Assembly: GCA_035519675.1 (NCBI GenBank)
Contig: DATIWB010000026.1
Location: forward strand, 1 to 64,000
Length of the DNA stretch: 64,000 nt
Direction of reading: 5' to 3'
Source of the DNA: RPRB01 sp035519675
GTDB lineage: Bacteria; Myxococcota; Myxococcia; Myxococcales; Myxococcaceae
This document shows, piece after piece, positions 35,201 to 43,514 of the stretch. The translations under genes and the position numbers were made by a program. The notes beneath the pieces were generated by a model. That model had not been told where the DNA came from. It saw only the letters and a list, made by a program, of their open reading frames with translations, and ran no database searches. How positions within the stretch are numbered: the stretch's first letter is position 1; the number at the start of each line of letters is the position of its first letter.

Positions 35201-38092
35201 CGCGTCCACGACCTCGGCCTGCACCACGTGGAGGCCCGGCGCCTTCGGGGTGAAGGTGCACGCGCCGGGCACCTGCTCGACCTTGGCAGTGCAGGTCGCC
35301 ACCGGCTCCTCGACGGGCTCGCTGAGCGTCTCCCAGCGGTCGCCGGCGGTCTTCTTCCGCACGAACTTCCAGTCCCGCCGGAGGACGGTGACCTTCACCT
35401 CCGCCTTCTGGCGCTTGCCCTCGGGGGAGACTGCCACCGCCTCCAGCGACACCGGCTTCCCCACCTCGGCGAACCCCTCGACGTTCCGCTGCCGGATGCC
35501 GGCGTAGAGCGCGGCGGGGTGCACGTGCAGCTCGGCGCGGTTGGCGATGCGCTGGCGGTTGACGTCGGCGACCTCGGCCTCCAGGGTGACGCGGGAGCTG
35601 CGTCCGCCCGGTGTCTCCACCTGGCCGGCGGCGATCTCCAGCACGCCCTGGGGGTCGGTCTTGCCCTCGCCGGCGCCGATGACCTCGGTGCTGGACCCCG
35701 GCATGTCGTCGCTCCACTCCCAGGTGGCGATGCCGAAGGCAAAGCCGGGGTTGTCGGGCGGCTGGAAGTCCTCGGTGGTTCGGGTCGCCGTCCAGCGGAC
35801 CGTGGCGCCTGGCATGGCGCCGCCGAAGAGGTAGCGGGCCAGCACCCGGCCCTGCAGCGGCTGCCCGGAGATCACCTCCGCCGACGGGGTGGTGACGTCC
35901 ACCTTGAACTGCGGCGGCCGGTACTCCTCCACCCGGAACATGGCGCTGGTGGACACGCGGTCCGAGGTGACCTCGGCGAGCGCCCGGACGAAGTAGGTTC
36001 CGAGCGGGGCGCCGGGATCGATCGGCACCTCCGCGGAGAAGGTGCCGTAGTCGCTGAGCGGGACGCTCCGCGACCAGATCGCCTTGCCGCGCGAGTCGGT
36101 CACCGTGACGTCGGCCTGCGTCCCCTTGGCCGGCGTGGTCACCACGCCGAGCCGGCGGTAGCGGAGCATGCCCTTGACGAAGACGGTGTCCCCCGGACGG
36201 TAGATGCCGCGCTCGGCGGTGGCGAACCCCATCGACTGCGGCCGCTTCCCGTCCCACGCCCCTTCCACCCCGAAGGCCCAGGGCCCGAAGCCGCCCGACC
36301 AGTCGGCGAGGGTGACTCCGGTGTCCCCGTCGAGTGCGGCGGCCACCAGCGCAAACCCGGGCCCGCCGTCCAGGTCGCGCTGACGCCGCGGGCCCTTGCG
36401 TGGGCCGAGGAGCGAGGAGAGGCCGGGAACGCGCGCCAGCCCATCGGCGTCGGTCTTCCCCTGCCACTTCACCGCGCCGTCGCCGTCGTAGAGCGAGAGC
36501 GCCGCCCCCGGCACCACGGTGCCGTCCGACACCCGGGTGACCCAGACGATGCCCGAGGTCGCCCCGAGCTTGGTGTGGACGGCGAGGTCGGTGATCTGCC
36601 CGGTGACCCGCTGGGTCCGCTGCCAGGTGTGCTTGGCGCTGATCTCCGGGGCGGTGGTGACCAGGTGGAAGAGCCCGGTGCCCCTGCCGGCGATCAGCTC
36701 GCGGACCTTCACCGGGCGAACTCCGGGGAGATTGTGCGTGCCCTCCAGGTCGAGCGAGGTGGTCACCGGCTGTCCCCCGGGGGCCGACTGGGCGTTACGG
36801 GTGCCGAGGAAGCGCGCCAGCTCGGCCGGCCCGAGCGGCCAGACCTGGACGTCGAGCGAGGTCACGTTGGTGAAGCGCACCGGGAGCGCGCCGTCGCCCT
36901 TCGCCTCCAGGAGCGCGACGTCCGGTCCCAGCTCGTACTCGGGACGGAGGTCGTCGGTGCGGATCTGTCCCTTCGCCGCCGGCGCGGTCTGCCCGAAGGC
37001 GTCGGTCAGGCCCGAGGCGATGGAGATGGCGTAGGTCGTCCCCGGCCGGAACTTGCCGGGCACGGCGGTGTAGGGGTTCCTCCGGTCACCGGAGGGGTCG
37101 TGGCTCCCGGCGTGGTCCCAGTCGATCTCCACCGCCGGCTGGATCTTGAGGTGCGACCTGAGCGAGGCGACGTCGAGCGGGTTCGTGCTCTCGATGATCA
37201 GCGGACCGAACGGGCAGTCGTAGCCCCCATGGCAGGCGTGCACGTCCTCGATGCGCGCCGGCCCGTAGGTCCGGTACGGCAGGCGGACGTCCTGGTCCAG
37301 GGTGAGCGGCCCCTCCTTCGCGCGGAGGGAGGTCGCCACGACCAGCTCGAGCTCGGTGGCGAGCGGCAGGGGCTTGCCCAGCTTCACCGTCACCTCGGTG
37401 CGTCGGCTGGGGAAGAGGCTGCGTCCCGGGCGCTCCACCTCCTCGGACGCCACTGGCGCTGCCCGGGTGGTCACGCTGATGGGCCAGGACGTACCCTCGT
37501 TGCCCACCCGCAGAGAGATGGACTTCCCGGGTTCGACCACCGCCTGGTTGAAGACCAGGACGATGTCCTGCGACGGCTTCAGCCACCGCCACTGGCCGGC
37601 GGGCGTCGCCGACTCGAGCTTGGGGGCGGGCGTGTCGAAGGACCAGCTGTAGGCCTCCTTGAGCGCCGAGCCGTCCACGCCCTTGAGCCCGGCCGGGACG
37701 GTCACGGTGAAGCGGGTGGCGAACGGCAGCGGCGCCCTGGGGACGAGCTCCACGCTGGCCGAGCCGATCCACCGCCACTCGCCCTCCACCGCCGGGCTGA
37801 TCGAGGCGGGGGGCGGGAGCGTCTTCTGCTCCTCGATGGACATCAGCGCCACCACCGGCCGGGAGAAGGTGATGGTGGGGCGTGCGTCCGCTCCGACCAC
37901 CTCGTGCGGGCGGGCGGCCACGACGGTGAGTCCGGCCGAGGGGAGCGCCTCGGGCGCGATGGCGAGCACGGGCGGTGGGGGCAGGGGTTGCAGCGGTGTC
38001 TGCCCGGACGCGGAGGGCTTGCCCTTGCACGCGGTGAGCGCGGCGGCGGCGAGCACGGCGGCGCAGACGAGACGGGTCGATGCTGCCCTCAT
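32255..38092 (-). CDS. Bacterial alpha-2-macroglobulin (YfhM type) lipoprotein
   Basis: 1945 residues. The signal peptide ends with the lipobox ALTAC (Cys22), so it is a membrane-anchored periplasmic protein. Bacterial alpha-2-macroglobulins trap foreign proteases that cleave their bait region. The thioester motif is intact: Cys1420 and Gln1423 in YPYGCLEQMSS. MG domains cover the first about 1200 residues. A Gly-rich stretch followed by IRSRFKTTVLFAP, near residue 1200, lies where the bait region and the following MG domain are expected. C-terminal helices of the thioester domain contain HDGGYGYW. A GGGGGAGG site precedes the ATG. Pairing with pbpC suggests protection and repair of a damaged wall. 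Confidence 0.93.
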   Translation of the reverse strand: MRAASTRLVCAAVLAAAALTACKGKPSASGQTPLQPLPPPPVLAIAPEALPSAGLTVVAARPHEVVGADARPTITFSRPVVALMSIEEQKTLPPPASISPAVEGEWRWIGSASVELVPRAPLPFATRFTVTVPAGLKGVDGSALKEAYSWSFDTPAPKLESATPAGQWRWLKPSQDIVLVFNQAVVEPGKSISLRVGNEGTSWPISVTTRAAPVASEEVERPGRSLFPSRRTEVTVKLGKPLPLATELELVVATSLRAKEGPLTLDQDVRLPYRTYGPARIEDVHACHGGYDCPFGPLIIESTNPLDVASLRSHLKIQPAVEIDWDHAGSHDPSGDRRNPYTAVPGKFRPGTTYAISIASGLTDAFGQTAPAAKGQIRTDDLRPEYELGPDVALLEAKGDGALPVRFTNVTSLDVQVWPLGPAELARFLGTRNAQSAPGGQPVTTSLDLEGTHNLPGVRPVKVRELIAGRGTGLFHLVTTAPEISAKHTWQRTQRVTGQITDLAVHTKLGATSGIVWVTRVSDGTVVPGAALSLYDGDGAVKWQGKTDADGLARVPGLSSLLGPRKGPRRQRDLDGGPGFALVAAALDGDTGVTLADWSGGFGPWAFGVEGAWDGKRPQSMGFATAERGIYRPGDTVFVKGMLRYRRLGVVTTPAKGTQADVTVTDSRGKAIWSRSVPLSDYGTFSAEVPIDPGAPLGTYFVRALAEVTSDRVSTSAMFRVEEYRPPQFKVDVTTPSAEVISGQPLQGRVLARYLFGGAMPGATVRWTATRTTEDFQPPDNPGFAFGIATWEWSDDMPGSSTEVIGAGEGKTDPQGVLEIAAGQVETPGGRSSRVTLEAEVADVNRQRIANRAELHVHPAALYAGIRQRNVEGFAEVGKPVSLEAVAVSPEGKRQKAEVKVTVLRRDWKFVRKKTAGDRWETLSEPVEEPVATCTAKVEQVPGACTFTPKAPGLHVVQAEVVDAQKRTQTTRSSLYVVGEGWVSWQRNDSDRIDLVTDKAVYDVGETAKVLVKSPFPSAEAVLTVEREGVSSARHLRLKGAATTVEVPVGEGGIPDVYVGVVLVRGRVAQPDGPESGEDPGRPQVRVGYAKLKVEKKSKRLAVEVTPERTQYRPREKVKVALRTSDWKGAPVPAEVAVWAVDEGVLRLTGYEPPDPLDALQPERGLSVRIGEPLIHLVRRTVYADKGMSSGGGGGAEGGGGIRSRFKTTVLFAPAVVTGVDGRAEVEFTLPDNLTTYRIMALAIDRGDRGGKGGSSIQVAKPLLAMPALPRLARVGDTVEAGVVVHAPSGKIKEVEVSATASGPLKLLGETRRTVALPEGKPREVRFRYLAEGSGEAVLRFAVSGGGEQDAVEQRLPVRIPTQIEAVALAGETKDTAREQLSTPAGVRPDVGGLEVTMASTVLGGYGEAMRQLVDYPYGCLEQMSSRLVPFVALRELHGVFKLPWRPESARGWVGEDAIARWGTTDPDEVAAKTVKAIEALQHHDGGYGYWSSDSCSSPHGSAYAVLALGRAAEVGYPVDRDGLRRGQQFLAKVAAGSVATCSWWSREVDPGTRAFAVYALARTRAPQASSASALFARRAELPFYGKAMLADALWVGGGDRAAAKALTTDLLDRAKETSGTLHLEEMSGVSYQSDWSSDLRTTAIALQTLVNVMPDHPYVGKMARYLVQTRGPDGRYKTTQESAFALMALTEVVRTREKDSPDFVARVLIGGKQVADSEFRGRSMEVRRTVLPMKELPQLGKSAAFEFLRDGKAGMLSYTAVLRYAPAEMPRTALERGLVVQRWIEPYSGGGQLQAVKAGELVRIKVRVGTPAARTNVALEIPFPAGLEAVDTTLATTARLSRGEPSADTETDEMQDAREAGVPAWVLGFWNPFNHTELRDDRALFFSNELPPGVHTVSVVARATTPGDYLLVPARAEAMYAPEVFGRSEGSNFQVLEEGSVAAR

Positions 38093-38227
38093 CGGTGGCG
38101 TCCTCCCCCGGAGCGTCGCGGTGCGTGCCCCGGGCCTATTCTGCTCTGGAGCGAGCGAGCCCGGGTCGACGAAGATCACCCGGGCGCTCCGGGCATGCAG
38201 TGAGTGCAGCCCCCGGGCCAGCGAAGA

Positions 38228-38448
38228 TCAACGCGCGCGGAGCCCAGCCTCGATACGCCGGTCGGGGACGATCCAGGCGAGGGCCACGCCCACGTACATC
38301 AGATCCGCCAGCCAGGGATGGACGAACGCCAGCGCGATGCCCACCGCGCAGGCCAGCGGCGAGAGCTTCTCCTTGAGCGTGTGCCCCACCGCCCGTGCGA
38401 GCTCGGACTGAGGCCGTCGCTGAAGGCCTCCAACCGTCCGGTCTTCAT
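38228..38448 (-). pseudogene. Internally deleted TMEM175 family potassium-channel gene
   Basis: A good GGGAG site and ATG at 38448 open the signature start MKTGRLEAFSDG of bacterial TMEM175 (DUF1211) channels. The next codons jump directly, in another frame, to the family C-terminus QSELARAVGHTLKEKLSP, then IALAFVHPWLADL and IVPDRRIEAGL, with a stop at 38228-38230. Bacterial members are about 200 residues. Here the middle four or so membrane helices (roughly 120-130 codons) are missing and the two ends are out of frame. The product in the first frame would be a non-functional basic peptide. Confidence 0.75.
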
Positions 38449-38555
38449 CGCTCCCTCGCTGCCGGCACCTCGAGGCACCGGAGACTCCTCAGTCACTCCG
38501 CTGCGCACCGGGGCTCTCAATCGCCCGGGCGACCAGCCGACGGTCTGGACAACCT

Positions 38556-39152
38556 TCAGCCGACGAGGACGACCGTGGTCGACCGCGCCCCGTGCGCGCC
38601 GATGACCAGCGCCTGCTCGATGTCCGCAGTCTTCGAGGGACCGGCGATGAAGAGGCCGAAGCCGGGCGCGCCGAGGAGGATGCGCCCGTAGGCCTCGTGC
38701 AGGGTGTGCACCAGCTCGCGCGCCGGGACCACCAGGACCAGGTGCTGGGTGACGAAGAGCACCGCCCGCCGCTGCTTCAACACCGCGTCGGTCAGCCACA
38801 CCGCCCCGTTCTCGGCCACCCCGAACTCACCGGGGACGACCGCCAGGTCCACCCCCTCCAGCACGTGGGGATCGTCCACCGAGTCGATGGCCAGGGTGCC
38901 GCTGACCACCTCGGGCAGCAGCGAGACGATCTGCCGGGCCGACTGGGCCACCGGGAGCGCGCGGACCGCCGCGGCGGCCTCGGCCAGCCCGGCGACCCGG
39001 ATGCAGGAACCGGCGACGTCGACCACGCTCTGGGCGAAGCGCGCCGGCAGGTCCTCGAACTGCACCGGCGAGGCTGGAACCTCGGGCAACGGCAGCGGGG
39101 GGAGACGGGCCTCACGGAGGCGCTCCAGCACCTTCTCCCGGCTAGTTCGCAC
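38556..39152 (-). CDS. lutC: LutC-like LUD-domain protein of the lactate oxidation complex
   Basis: 198 residues with a LUD domain: LAIDSVDDPHVLEGVDLAVV, FGVAENGAVWLTD, and HGARSTTVVLVG at the C-terminus. LutC belongs to the three-protein iron-sulfur complex that oxidises L-lactate to pyruvate. The start overlaps the lutB stop by 11 bases. Confidence 0.9.
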   Translation of the reverse strand: MRTSREKVLERLREARLPPLPLPEVPASPVQFEDLPARFAQSVVDVAGSCIRVAGLAEAAAAVRALPVAQSARQIVSLLPEVVSGTLAIDSVDDPHVLEGVDLAVVPGEFGVAENGAVWLTDAVLKQRRAVLFVTQHLVLVVPARELVHTLHEAYGRILLGAPGFGLFIAGPSKTADIEQALVIGAHGARSTTVVLVG

Positions 39153-40506
39153 GGCGCCTCCACTGCTCCCGGAAGCTGCTGGCGGGGAGCGTCGGGACCT
39201 CCCGCTGGCGGCCCCAGCCTCCGGACAGCAGCCGCAGGAGGCCCGCCGGGAGGAGCCGCCCGAAGAAGCGAACCATCCGCCCGCTCAGCCGGTACAGCCA
39301 GGGCCGCTGGAAGACCCAGCTGGCGACCCCCACCCCCCAGCGCTTCGCCGTCGGGGTGAGCCCACGCGCGTCGAGCTCGCGCCGCCAGGCGAGCAGCTGG
39401 CCGTGGATGTCGATCCGGACCGGGCAGACGTCGCTGCACGAGCCGCAGAGGCTGGAGGCGAAGGGGAGCGCCCGGTGTCGCTCCGGGTCCGCCGCCGGAG
39501 CGAGGACCGAGCCGATGGGCCCGGGCACCGTGGTCCCGTAGCTGTGCCCCCCGCTCCGCCGGTAGACCGGGCAGGTGTTCATGCATGCCCCACAGCGGAT
39601 GCAGCACAGGGCCCGGCGGTGGGTCTCGCTGGCCAGCAGCGCGCTCCGACCGTTGTCCACCAGCACGATGTGCAGCTCCCCGCCGGGGCGGGGCCCGTGA
39701 AAGTGCGAGGTATAGGTGGTGATTGGCTGACCCGTGCCGCTCCGGGCCAGGAGCCGGAGGAAGACCGCGAGGTCCGTCGCTCTCGGCACCAGCTTCTCCA
39801 GCCCCATGCAGGCAATGTGGATCGGCGGGAGCGACACGCCGAGGTCGGCGTTTCCCTCGTTGGTGCAGACCACCAACCCCCCGGTCTCCGCCACGGCGAA
39901 GTTCACCCCGGTCAGCCCCGCCTGGCTGGCCATGAACTTCTGGCGGAGGTGCTGGCGCGCAGCCTCGGTGAGCTGCTTGGGGTCGGAGAGTCCGGCAGGG
40001 GTCCCGATGGTGCGGTGAAAGAGCTCGCCGATCTCCTCCCGCTTCTTGTGCACCGCGGGCAGGACGATGTGACTGGGAGGCTCATGGGCGAGCTGGACGA
40101 TGCGCTCGCCGAGATCGGTGTCGATCACCTCGATCCCGGCATGCTCGAGCACCTCGTTGAGGTGGCACTCCTCGGTGAGCATCGACTTGCTCTTCACCAG
40201 CCGGGTGACGCCGCGGTCGCGGAGCAGCCCGAGGACGATGGCATTGTGCTCCGCGGCATCGGCCGCCCAGTGCACCTGGGCGCCGAGCGCCAGTGCCTTC
40301 CGCTCGAACTCCTCGAGGTACTCCGGCAACCGGGAGAGGGTGTGGAGCTTGATCCGCGAGGCGGAATCCCTCAGGGCCTCCCAGTCGGGCACGGCGTGCG
40401 CGGCGCGATCGCGCTTGGTACGCATGTTCCACACCGCCGCGTCGTGCCAGTGGAGGCGGGCCTCGTCCCGGACCAGGGGCGACGCAGCGCGCGCGTGGGC
40501 GTTCAT
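39142..40506 (-). CDS. lutB: LutB, iron-sulfur LUD-domain protein of lactate oxidation
   Basis: 454 residues. An N-terminal LUD domain (LVKSKSMLTEECHLNEVLE, then GVNFAVAETGGLVVCTNEGN) is followed by two 4Fe-4S sites, CIRCGACMNTCPVYRR and CGSCSDVCPV, and a C-terminal helical region. It is the electron-transferring core of LutABC. A 241-base spacer with an opposite-strand reading frame separates it from lutA, which is unusual for this operon. Confidence 0.93.
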   Translation of the reverse strand: MNAHARAASPLVRDEARLHWHDAAVWNMRTKRDRAAHAVPDWEALRDSASRIKLHTLSRLPEYLEEFERKALALGAQVHWAADAAEHNAIVLGLLRDRGVTRLVKSKSMLTEECHLNEVLEHAGIEVIDTDLGERIVQLAHEPPSHIVLPAVHKKREEIGELFHRTIGTPAGLSDPKQLTEAARQHLRQKFMASQAGLTGVNFAVAETGGLVVCTNEGNADLGVSLPPIHIACMGLEKLVPRATDLAVFLRLLARSGTGQPITTYTSHFHGPRPGGELHIVLVDNGRSALLASETHRRALCCIRCGACMNTCPVYRRSGGHSYGTTVPGPIGSVLAPAADPERHRALPFASSLCGSCSDVCPVRIDIHGQLLAWRRELDARGLTPTAKRWGVGVASWVFQRPWLYRLSGRMVRFFGRLLPAGLLRLLSGGWGRQREVPTLPASSFREQWRRRAN

Positions 40507-40538
40507 CTCTGCACCCTGGCCTTTCTATTCTCGACACC

Positions 40539-40769
40539 GTGAGCCGGAACGCCCGAGTCGCCCTGGTCGCCACCCTGCTGATCCTCGGGGTTCTGGTCGC
40601 GGCCACCCTGATGGCCGAGCCCCTGGTCCACCCCTGCCCTGGGGAGATCGAGCAGTGCGGGCGCATCTGCGCCGGTCAGACCCTGGGGCCGCTTCCCTGG
40701 CGCTGTCCCCGGGCGACCTGCCAGTGCCCGAAGCCCCTTCCATGGCCTCACGGACTGCGTCCCCGCTGA
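40539..40769 (+). CDS. Possible small Cys-rich exported protein inside the lut locus
   Basis: 76 codons from a GTG, on the strand opposite to lutA and lutB. A basic N-terminus and a strong hydrophobic segment (about 8-25) are followed by a short domain with six Cys (C33, C40, C44, C56, C61, C63) in a pattern CPGEIEQC, RIC, RC, TCQC. This composition is not expected by chance from an intergenic region. However, no ribosome site precedes the GTG, and the last 22 bases overlap the end of lutA. It may be a real tethered Cys-rich peptide or a chance frame. Confidence 0.35.
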   Translation: MSRNARVALVATLLILGVLVAATLMAEPLVHPCPGEIEQCGRICAGQTLGPLPWRCPRATCQCPKPLPWPHGLRPR

Positions 40770-41527
40770 GCTGGGTTCCCGGGGGACATCGCCTCGTCCA
40801 GTACCTGGGCCACGTGAAGGAACTGCAGCGGTGAACGTCCGCGCCGGGCGATGCCCTCCAGATGCATCAGGCAGGAGACGTCGACCGCGGTCACCACCTC
40901 GGCGCCCGCCTTGGCGTGGTCGGCGACGCGGTCCCGGCCCATCGCCCCGGACACCTCCGACTCCTCGAGAGCGAAGATCCCTCCGAATCCACAGCACTCG
41001 TCGGGCCGGGTGAGGTCCACCAGCTGGATGCCCTCCAGGGAGCCGACCAGCGAGCGCACCTTGTTCCACGGCTCCACCATCCGCTCCGTTCCCGTCCCGA
41101 GGCGAAGCTCCCGGAGCCCGTGGCAGCTCTGGTGGAGTCCCACCCGGCGCGGGTAGCTCCCCGGGATGCGGCGGATCCCGAGGACGTCGGTGATGAACTC
41201 GCAGAGCTCGTAGGTCCGGCCGCCCACCACCTCGACCCGCGGATCCTCCGGGAGCACGTCGTGGTAGTGGTGCCGCACCATCGCGGTGCAGCTCCCCGAG
41301 GGGCAGACCACCTGGGAGTACCGCTCGAAGACGTCGAGGTGATGGCGCGCCAGCGGCGCCGCCTGCGAGGTGACGCCAGCGTTGGCCATGGGCTGGCCAC
41401 AGCACGTCTGGGCCTCGGGGAACTCGACCTTCACCCCCAGCCGCTCGAGCACCCTCGCCGTGGCGAGCCCCACCGCCGGGTAGAGCTGGTCCACGTAGCA
41501 AGGGATGAAAAGGGCCACGGGGTCCAT
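40748..41527 (-). CDS. lutA: LutA, CCG-domain iron-sulfur protein of lactate oxidation
   Basis: 259 residues. Two CCG domains are visible: VEFPEAQTCCGQPMANAG and LTRPDECCGFGGIFAL, each the C-terminal part of a Cys-rich repeat, with CPSGSCTAMV and HQSCHGLRELRL between them. This is the GlcF/HdrD-type subunit of LutABC. The start MDPVALFIPCYVDQLYP is chosen because the 13 codons before it have no family resemblance. It is first in the leftward lut order A-B-C. Confidence 0.92.
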   Translation of the reverse strand: MDPVALFIPCYVDQLYPAVGLATARVLERLGVKVEFPEAQTCCGQPMANAGVTSQAAPLARHHLDVFERYSQVVCPSGSCTAMVRHHYHDVLPEDPRVEVVGGRTYELCEFITDVLGIRRIPGSYPRRVGLHQSCHGLRELRLGTGTERMVEPWNKVRSLVGSLEGIQLVDLTRPDECCGFGGIFALEESEVSGAMGRDRVADHAKAGAEVVTAVDVSCLMHLEGIARRGRSPLQFLHVAQVLDEAMSPGNPAQRGRSP

Positions 41528-41612
41528 CGCCGGGGCCACTCTGGCCCTTCGGGTCGGCTGGCACAACGTTCAGATTGCCCCCCCTGGCCCCGCGGGGGCA
41601 GGCTCCCGCGCC

Positions 41613-42188
41613 ATGCGAACGACCGTCCGGACGGGCCTCTCGGGATGCCTGCTGCTCCTGTCGATGGTCGCCGCGGCACAGCCCGCGCCCGCTCCGGCGC
41701 CCGATGTCGGGACCGACGCACCGCAGCTGACACCCCCACCGGAGCCCAGCCTCGTCCGTCGCTACGCGGTGGGGCCACGCCTCATCATCGCCCCGGGCGT
41801 CTTCATCCCCTCCACCGGCAGCGCCGGCTTCACCTTGGGCCTCGCGGGCGGCTACGGCTTCGACCTGGGCCCGGTCATCCTGAGTCCCGGACTCATGGCC
41901 CAGGGCAGCTGGAGCTCCGACTGGAACGTCTACACTGGCCTGGGCGGACTGCGGGTCACCTTGCCGCTCGGCAACTTTGGCCCCTACCTCGAGGGCGGCA
42001 TCGGGTATGGGCACGTCGGAGGCCCCCACGACTACTCAGCCGGTGGGCTCGCGCTCCGCTGCGGGGCCGGGTTCATCCTCTTCTTCAGCCAGTCGTTCGC
42101 CCTGGGGCTGAGCGTGATCTACGACACGATCCTCGATACCCCATACAAGAGCTGGGGAATCGCCCCGCTGATTCTGCTCGCCTTCTAG
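41613..42188 (+). CDS. Outer-membrane beta-barrel-like protein
   Basis: 191 residues with a signal peptide (about 1-22, ending VAAAQ). A Pro/Ala-rich linker follows, then repeated amphipathic strands rich in Gly and aromatic residues (GFTLGLAGGYGFDLGPVIL, YLEGGIGYGHVGG, ALRCGAGFILFF), ending in LLAF with a terminal Phe, as outer-membrane barrels do. About eight strands can be counted. No specific function is recognised. It diverges from lutA with 85 bases between the starts. Confidence 0.7.
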   Translation: MRTTVRTGLSGCLLLLSMVAAAQPAPAPAPDVGTDAPQLTPPPEPSLVRRYAVGPRLIIAPGVFIPSTGSAGFTLGLAGGYGFDLGPVILSPGLMAQGSWSSDWNVYTGLGGLRVTLPLGNFGPYLEGGIGYGHVGGPHDYSAGGLALRCGAGFILFFSQSFALGLSVIYDTILDTPYKSWGIAPLILLAF

Positions 42189-42318
42189 GGCGACGGTCGG
42201 GTAGGCTGGGAACAGTTTAGACAACGTCGAGAGGCGAACGCTGCTAGTCTGCGCGACTCCTCGGCGGTCTGCTCTGCGTCCGGCCGCGTTCTTCTCCCAT
42301 CCCCTCTCTGGAGCACCC

Positions 42319-43455
42319 ATGACCACTGCCCTGCAGCCCTCCGCGGCCGCACCCAACATCGACCTCGCCAGCCCCAACGGGAAGAAGCTCCCGATGGCGG
42401 CTTTCGTGGAGAAGTACGTCAAAGGCGAGATCCAGGTCAGCGGGGATCTGCAGGCCTTCTTCCGGCGCAAGGAGGACGTCCTCAACTACCGGATGACCTG
42501 GGAGCAGATGAAGTTCGTCGTCGGCGGCTTCATCCCCTCGGTGCTGATCCACACCCAGGCTGCGGACCGGAAGACCGTCACCGGTCACTACGACCGTGGG
42601 AACGACTTCTTCAACGCCTTCCTGGGCGACATCATGATCTACACCTCGGCGTTCTTCGAGAGCCCGGCCGACACGCTCGAGGAGGCGCAGCGGCGGAAGC
42701 TGGAGGTGGTGGCACAGAAGATCCAGCTCAAGCCCGGCGAGCGGCTGCTCGACATCGGCTGCGGCTGGGGAACCCTGGTCGCCCACATGGCCGAGAAGCA
42801 CGGGGCAGACGCGACCGGCGTCACCCTCGCCGCCCGTCAGGCCGAGTTCGGCACGGAGCGCATCGCCCAGAGGGGCCTCCAGCAGCGCGCCCGGATCCTG
42901 ACCATGGACTACCGGGACATCCCCCGGGAGCGGTGGAACAAGATCACCGTCCTGGAGATGGCCGAGCACGTCGGCATCCGGAAGTTCCAGAAGTTCATGC
43001 GCCAGCTGAACAGCATGCTCGAGGAGGACGGGGTCCTCTTCCTCCAGATCGCCGGGCTGCGCCGGAACTGGACCGCCGAGGACTTCACCTGGGGCATGTT
43101 CATGTCCAAGTACGTCTTCCCCGGCGCGGACGCCTCGATGCCGCTCAGCTTCGTCTGCAACAAACTCGAGCGGGCGGGCTTCGAGATCCACAGCGTGGAG
43201 AACATCGGCATCCACTACTCGATGACCATCGATCGCTGGTACCGCAACTGGCTCAAGAACCGGGACGCGGTGGTGAAGAGCTACGGCGAACGCTGGTTCC
43301 GACTCTGGGAGATCTTCCTCGCCTGGTCGACGCTCATCGCCGAGCACGGGGGCTCCACTGCCTTCCAGCTGGTTTGCAACAAGAACAAGTCCTCCTTCGA
43401 CCGCAAGCGCTGGATCGGCGAGCGCGGCCGGCTGGTCGACTTCCCCGAGGCCTGA
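42319..43455 (+). CDS. cfa: Cyclopropane-fatty-acyl-phospholipid synthase family methyltransferase
   Basis: 378 residues. The CFA core includes VTGHYDRGNDFFNAFLG, SAM-binding LLDIGCGWGTLVAHM (about 143-157), and LEMAEHVGIRKFQKFM. These enzymes add a methylene from S-adenosylmethionine across double bonds of membrane fatty acids; relatives make methyl-branched or cyclopropane products or act on other substrates. The C-terminus has the family pattern HYSMTIDRWYRNW. The canonical SCAYF segment reads TSAFF here, so the exact product is open. ArsR follows after 59 bases on the same strand. Confidence 0.85.
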   Translation: MTTALQPSAAAPNIDLASPNGKKLPMAAFVEKYVKGEIQVSGDLQAFFRRKEDVLNYRMTWEQMKFVVGGFIPSVLIHTQAADRKTVTGHYDRGNDFFNAFLGDIMIYTSAFFESPADTLEEAQRRKLEVVAQKIQLKPGERLLDIGCGWGTLVAHMAEKHGADATGVTLAARQAEFGTERIAQRGLQQRARILTMDYRDIPRERWNKITVLEMAEHVGIRKFQKFMRQLNSMLEEDGVLFLQIAGLRRNWTAEDFTWGMFMSKYVFPGADASMPLSFVCNKLERAGFEIHSVENIGIHYSMTIDRWYRNWLKNRDAVVKSYGERWFRLWEIFLAWSTLIAEHGGSTAFQLVCNKNKSSFDRKRWIGERGRLVDFPEA

Positions 43456-43514
43456 GAACGGTTCGGCGGTGGCCGAAGCATCACCATGGGTCCCGGGGCT
43501 ACTCTCCCGGAGCC

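Noticed and set aside
32235..36467. The pbpC reading frame staying open far into the alpha-2-macroglobulin gene, suggesting a fusion
   Set aside because: The sequence before the basic N-terminus of PbpC is Arg/Gly-rich noise, and the alpha-2-macroglobulin stop lies only 20 bases before the GTG at 32234. Two separate genes are the simple explanation.
33122..38203. A 1693-codon plus-strand frame opposite the alpha-2-macroglobulin gene
   Set aside because: Composition is low-complexity His/Arg/Gly/Leu with no domains; the minus strand has a lipobox and thioester motif. It is a shadow frame.
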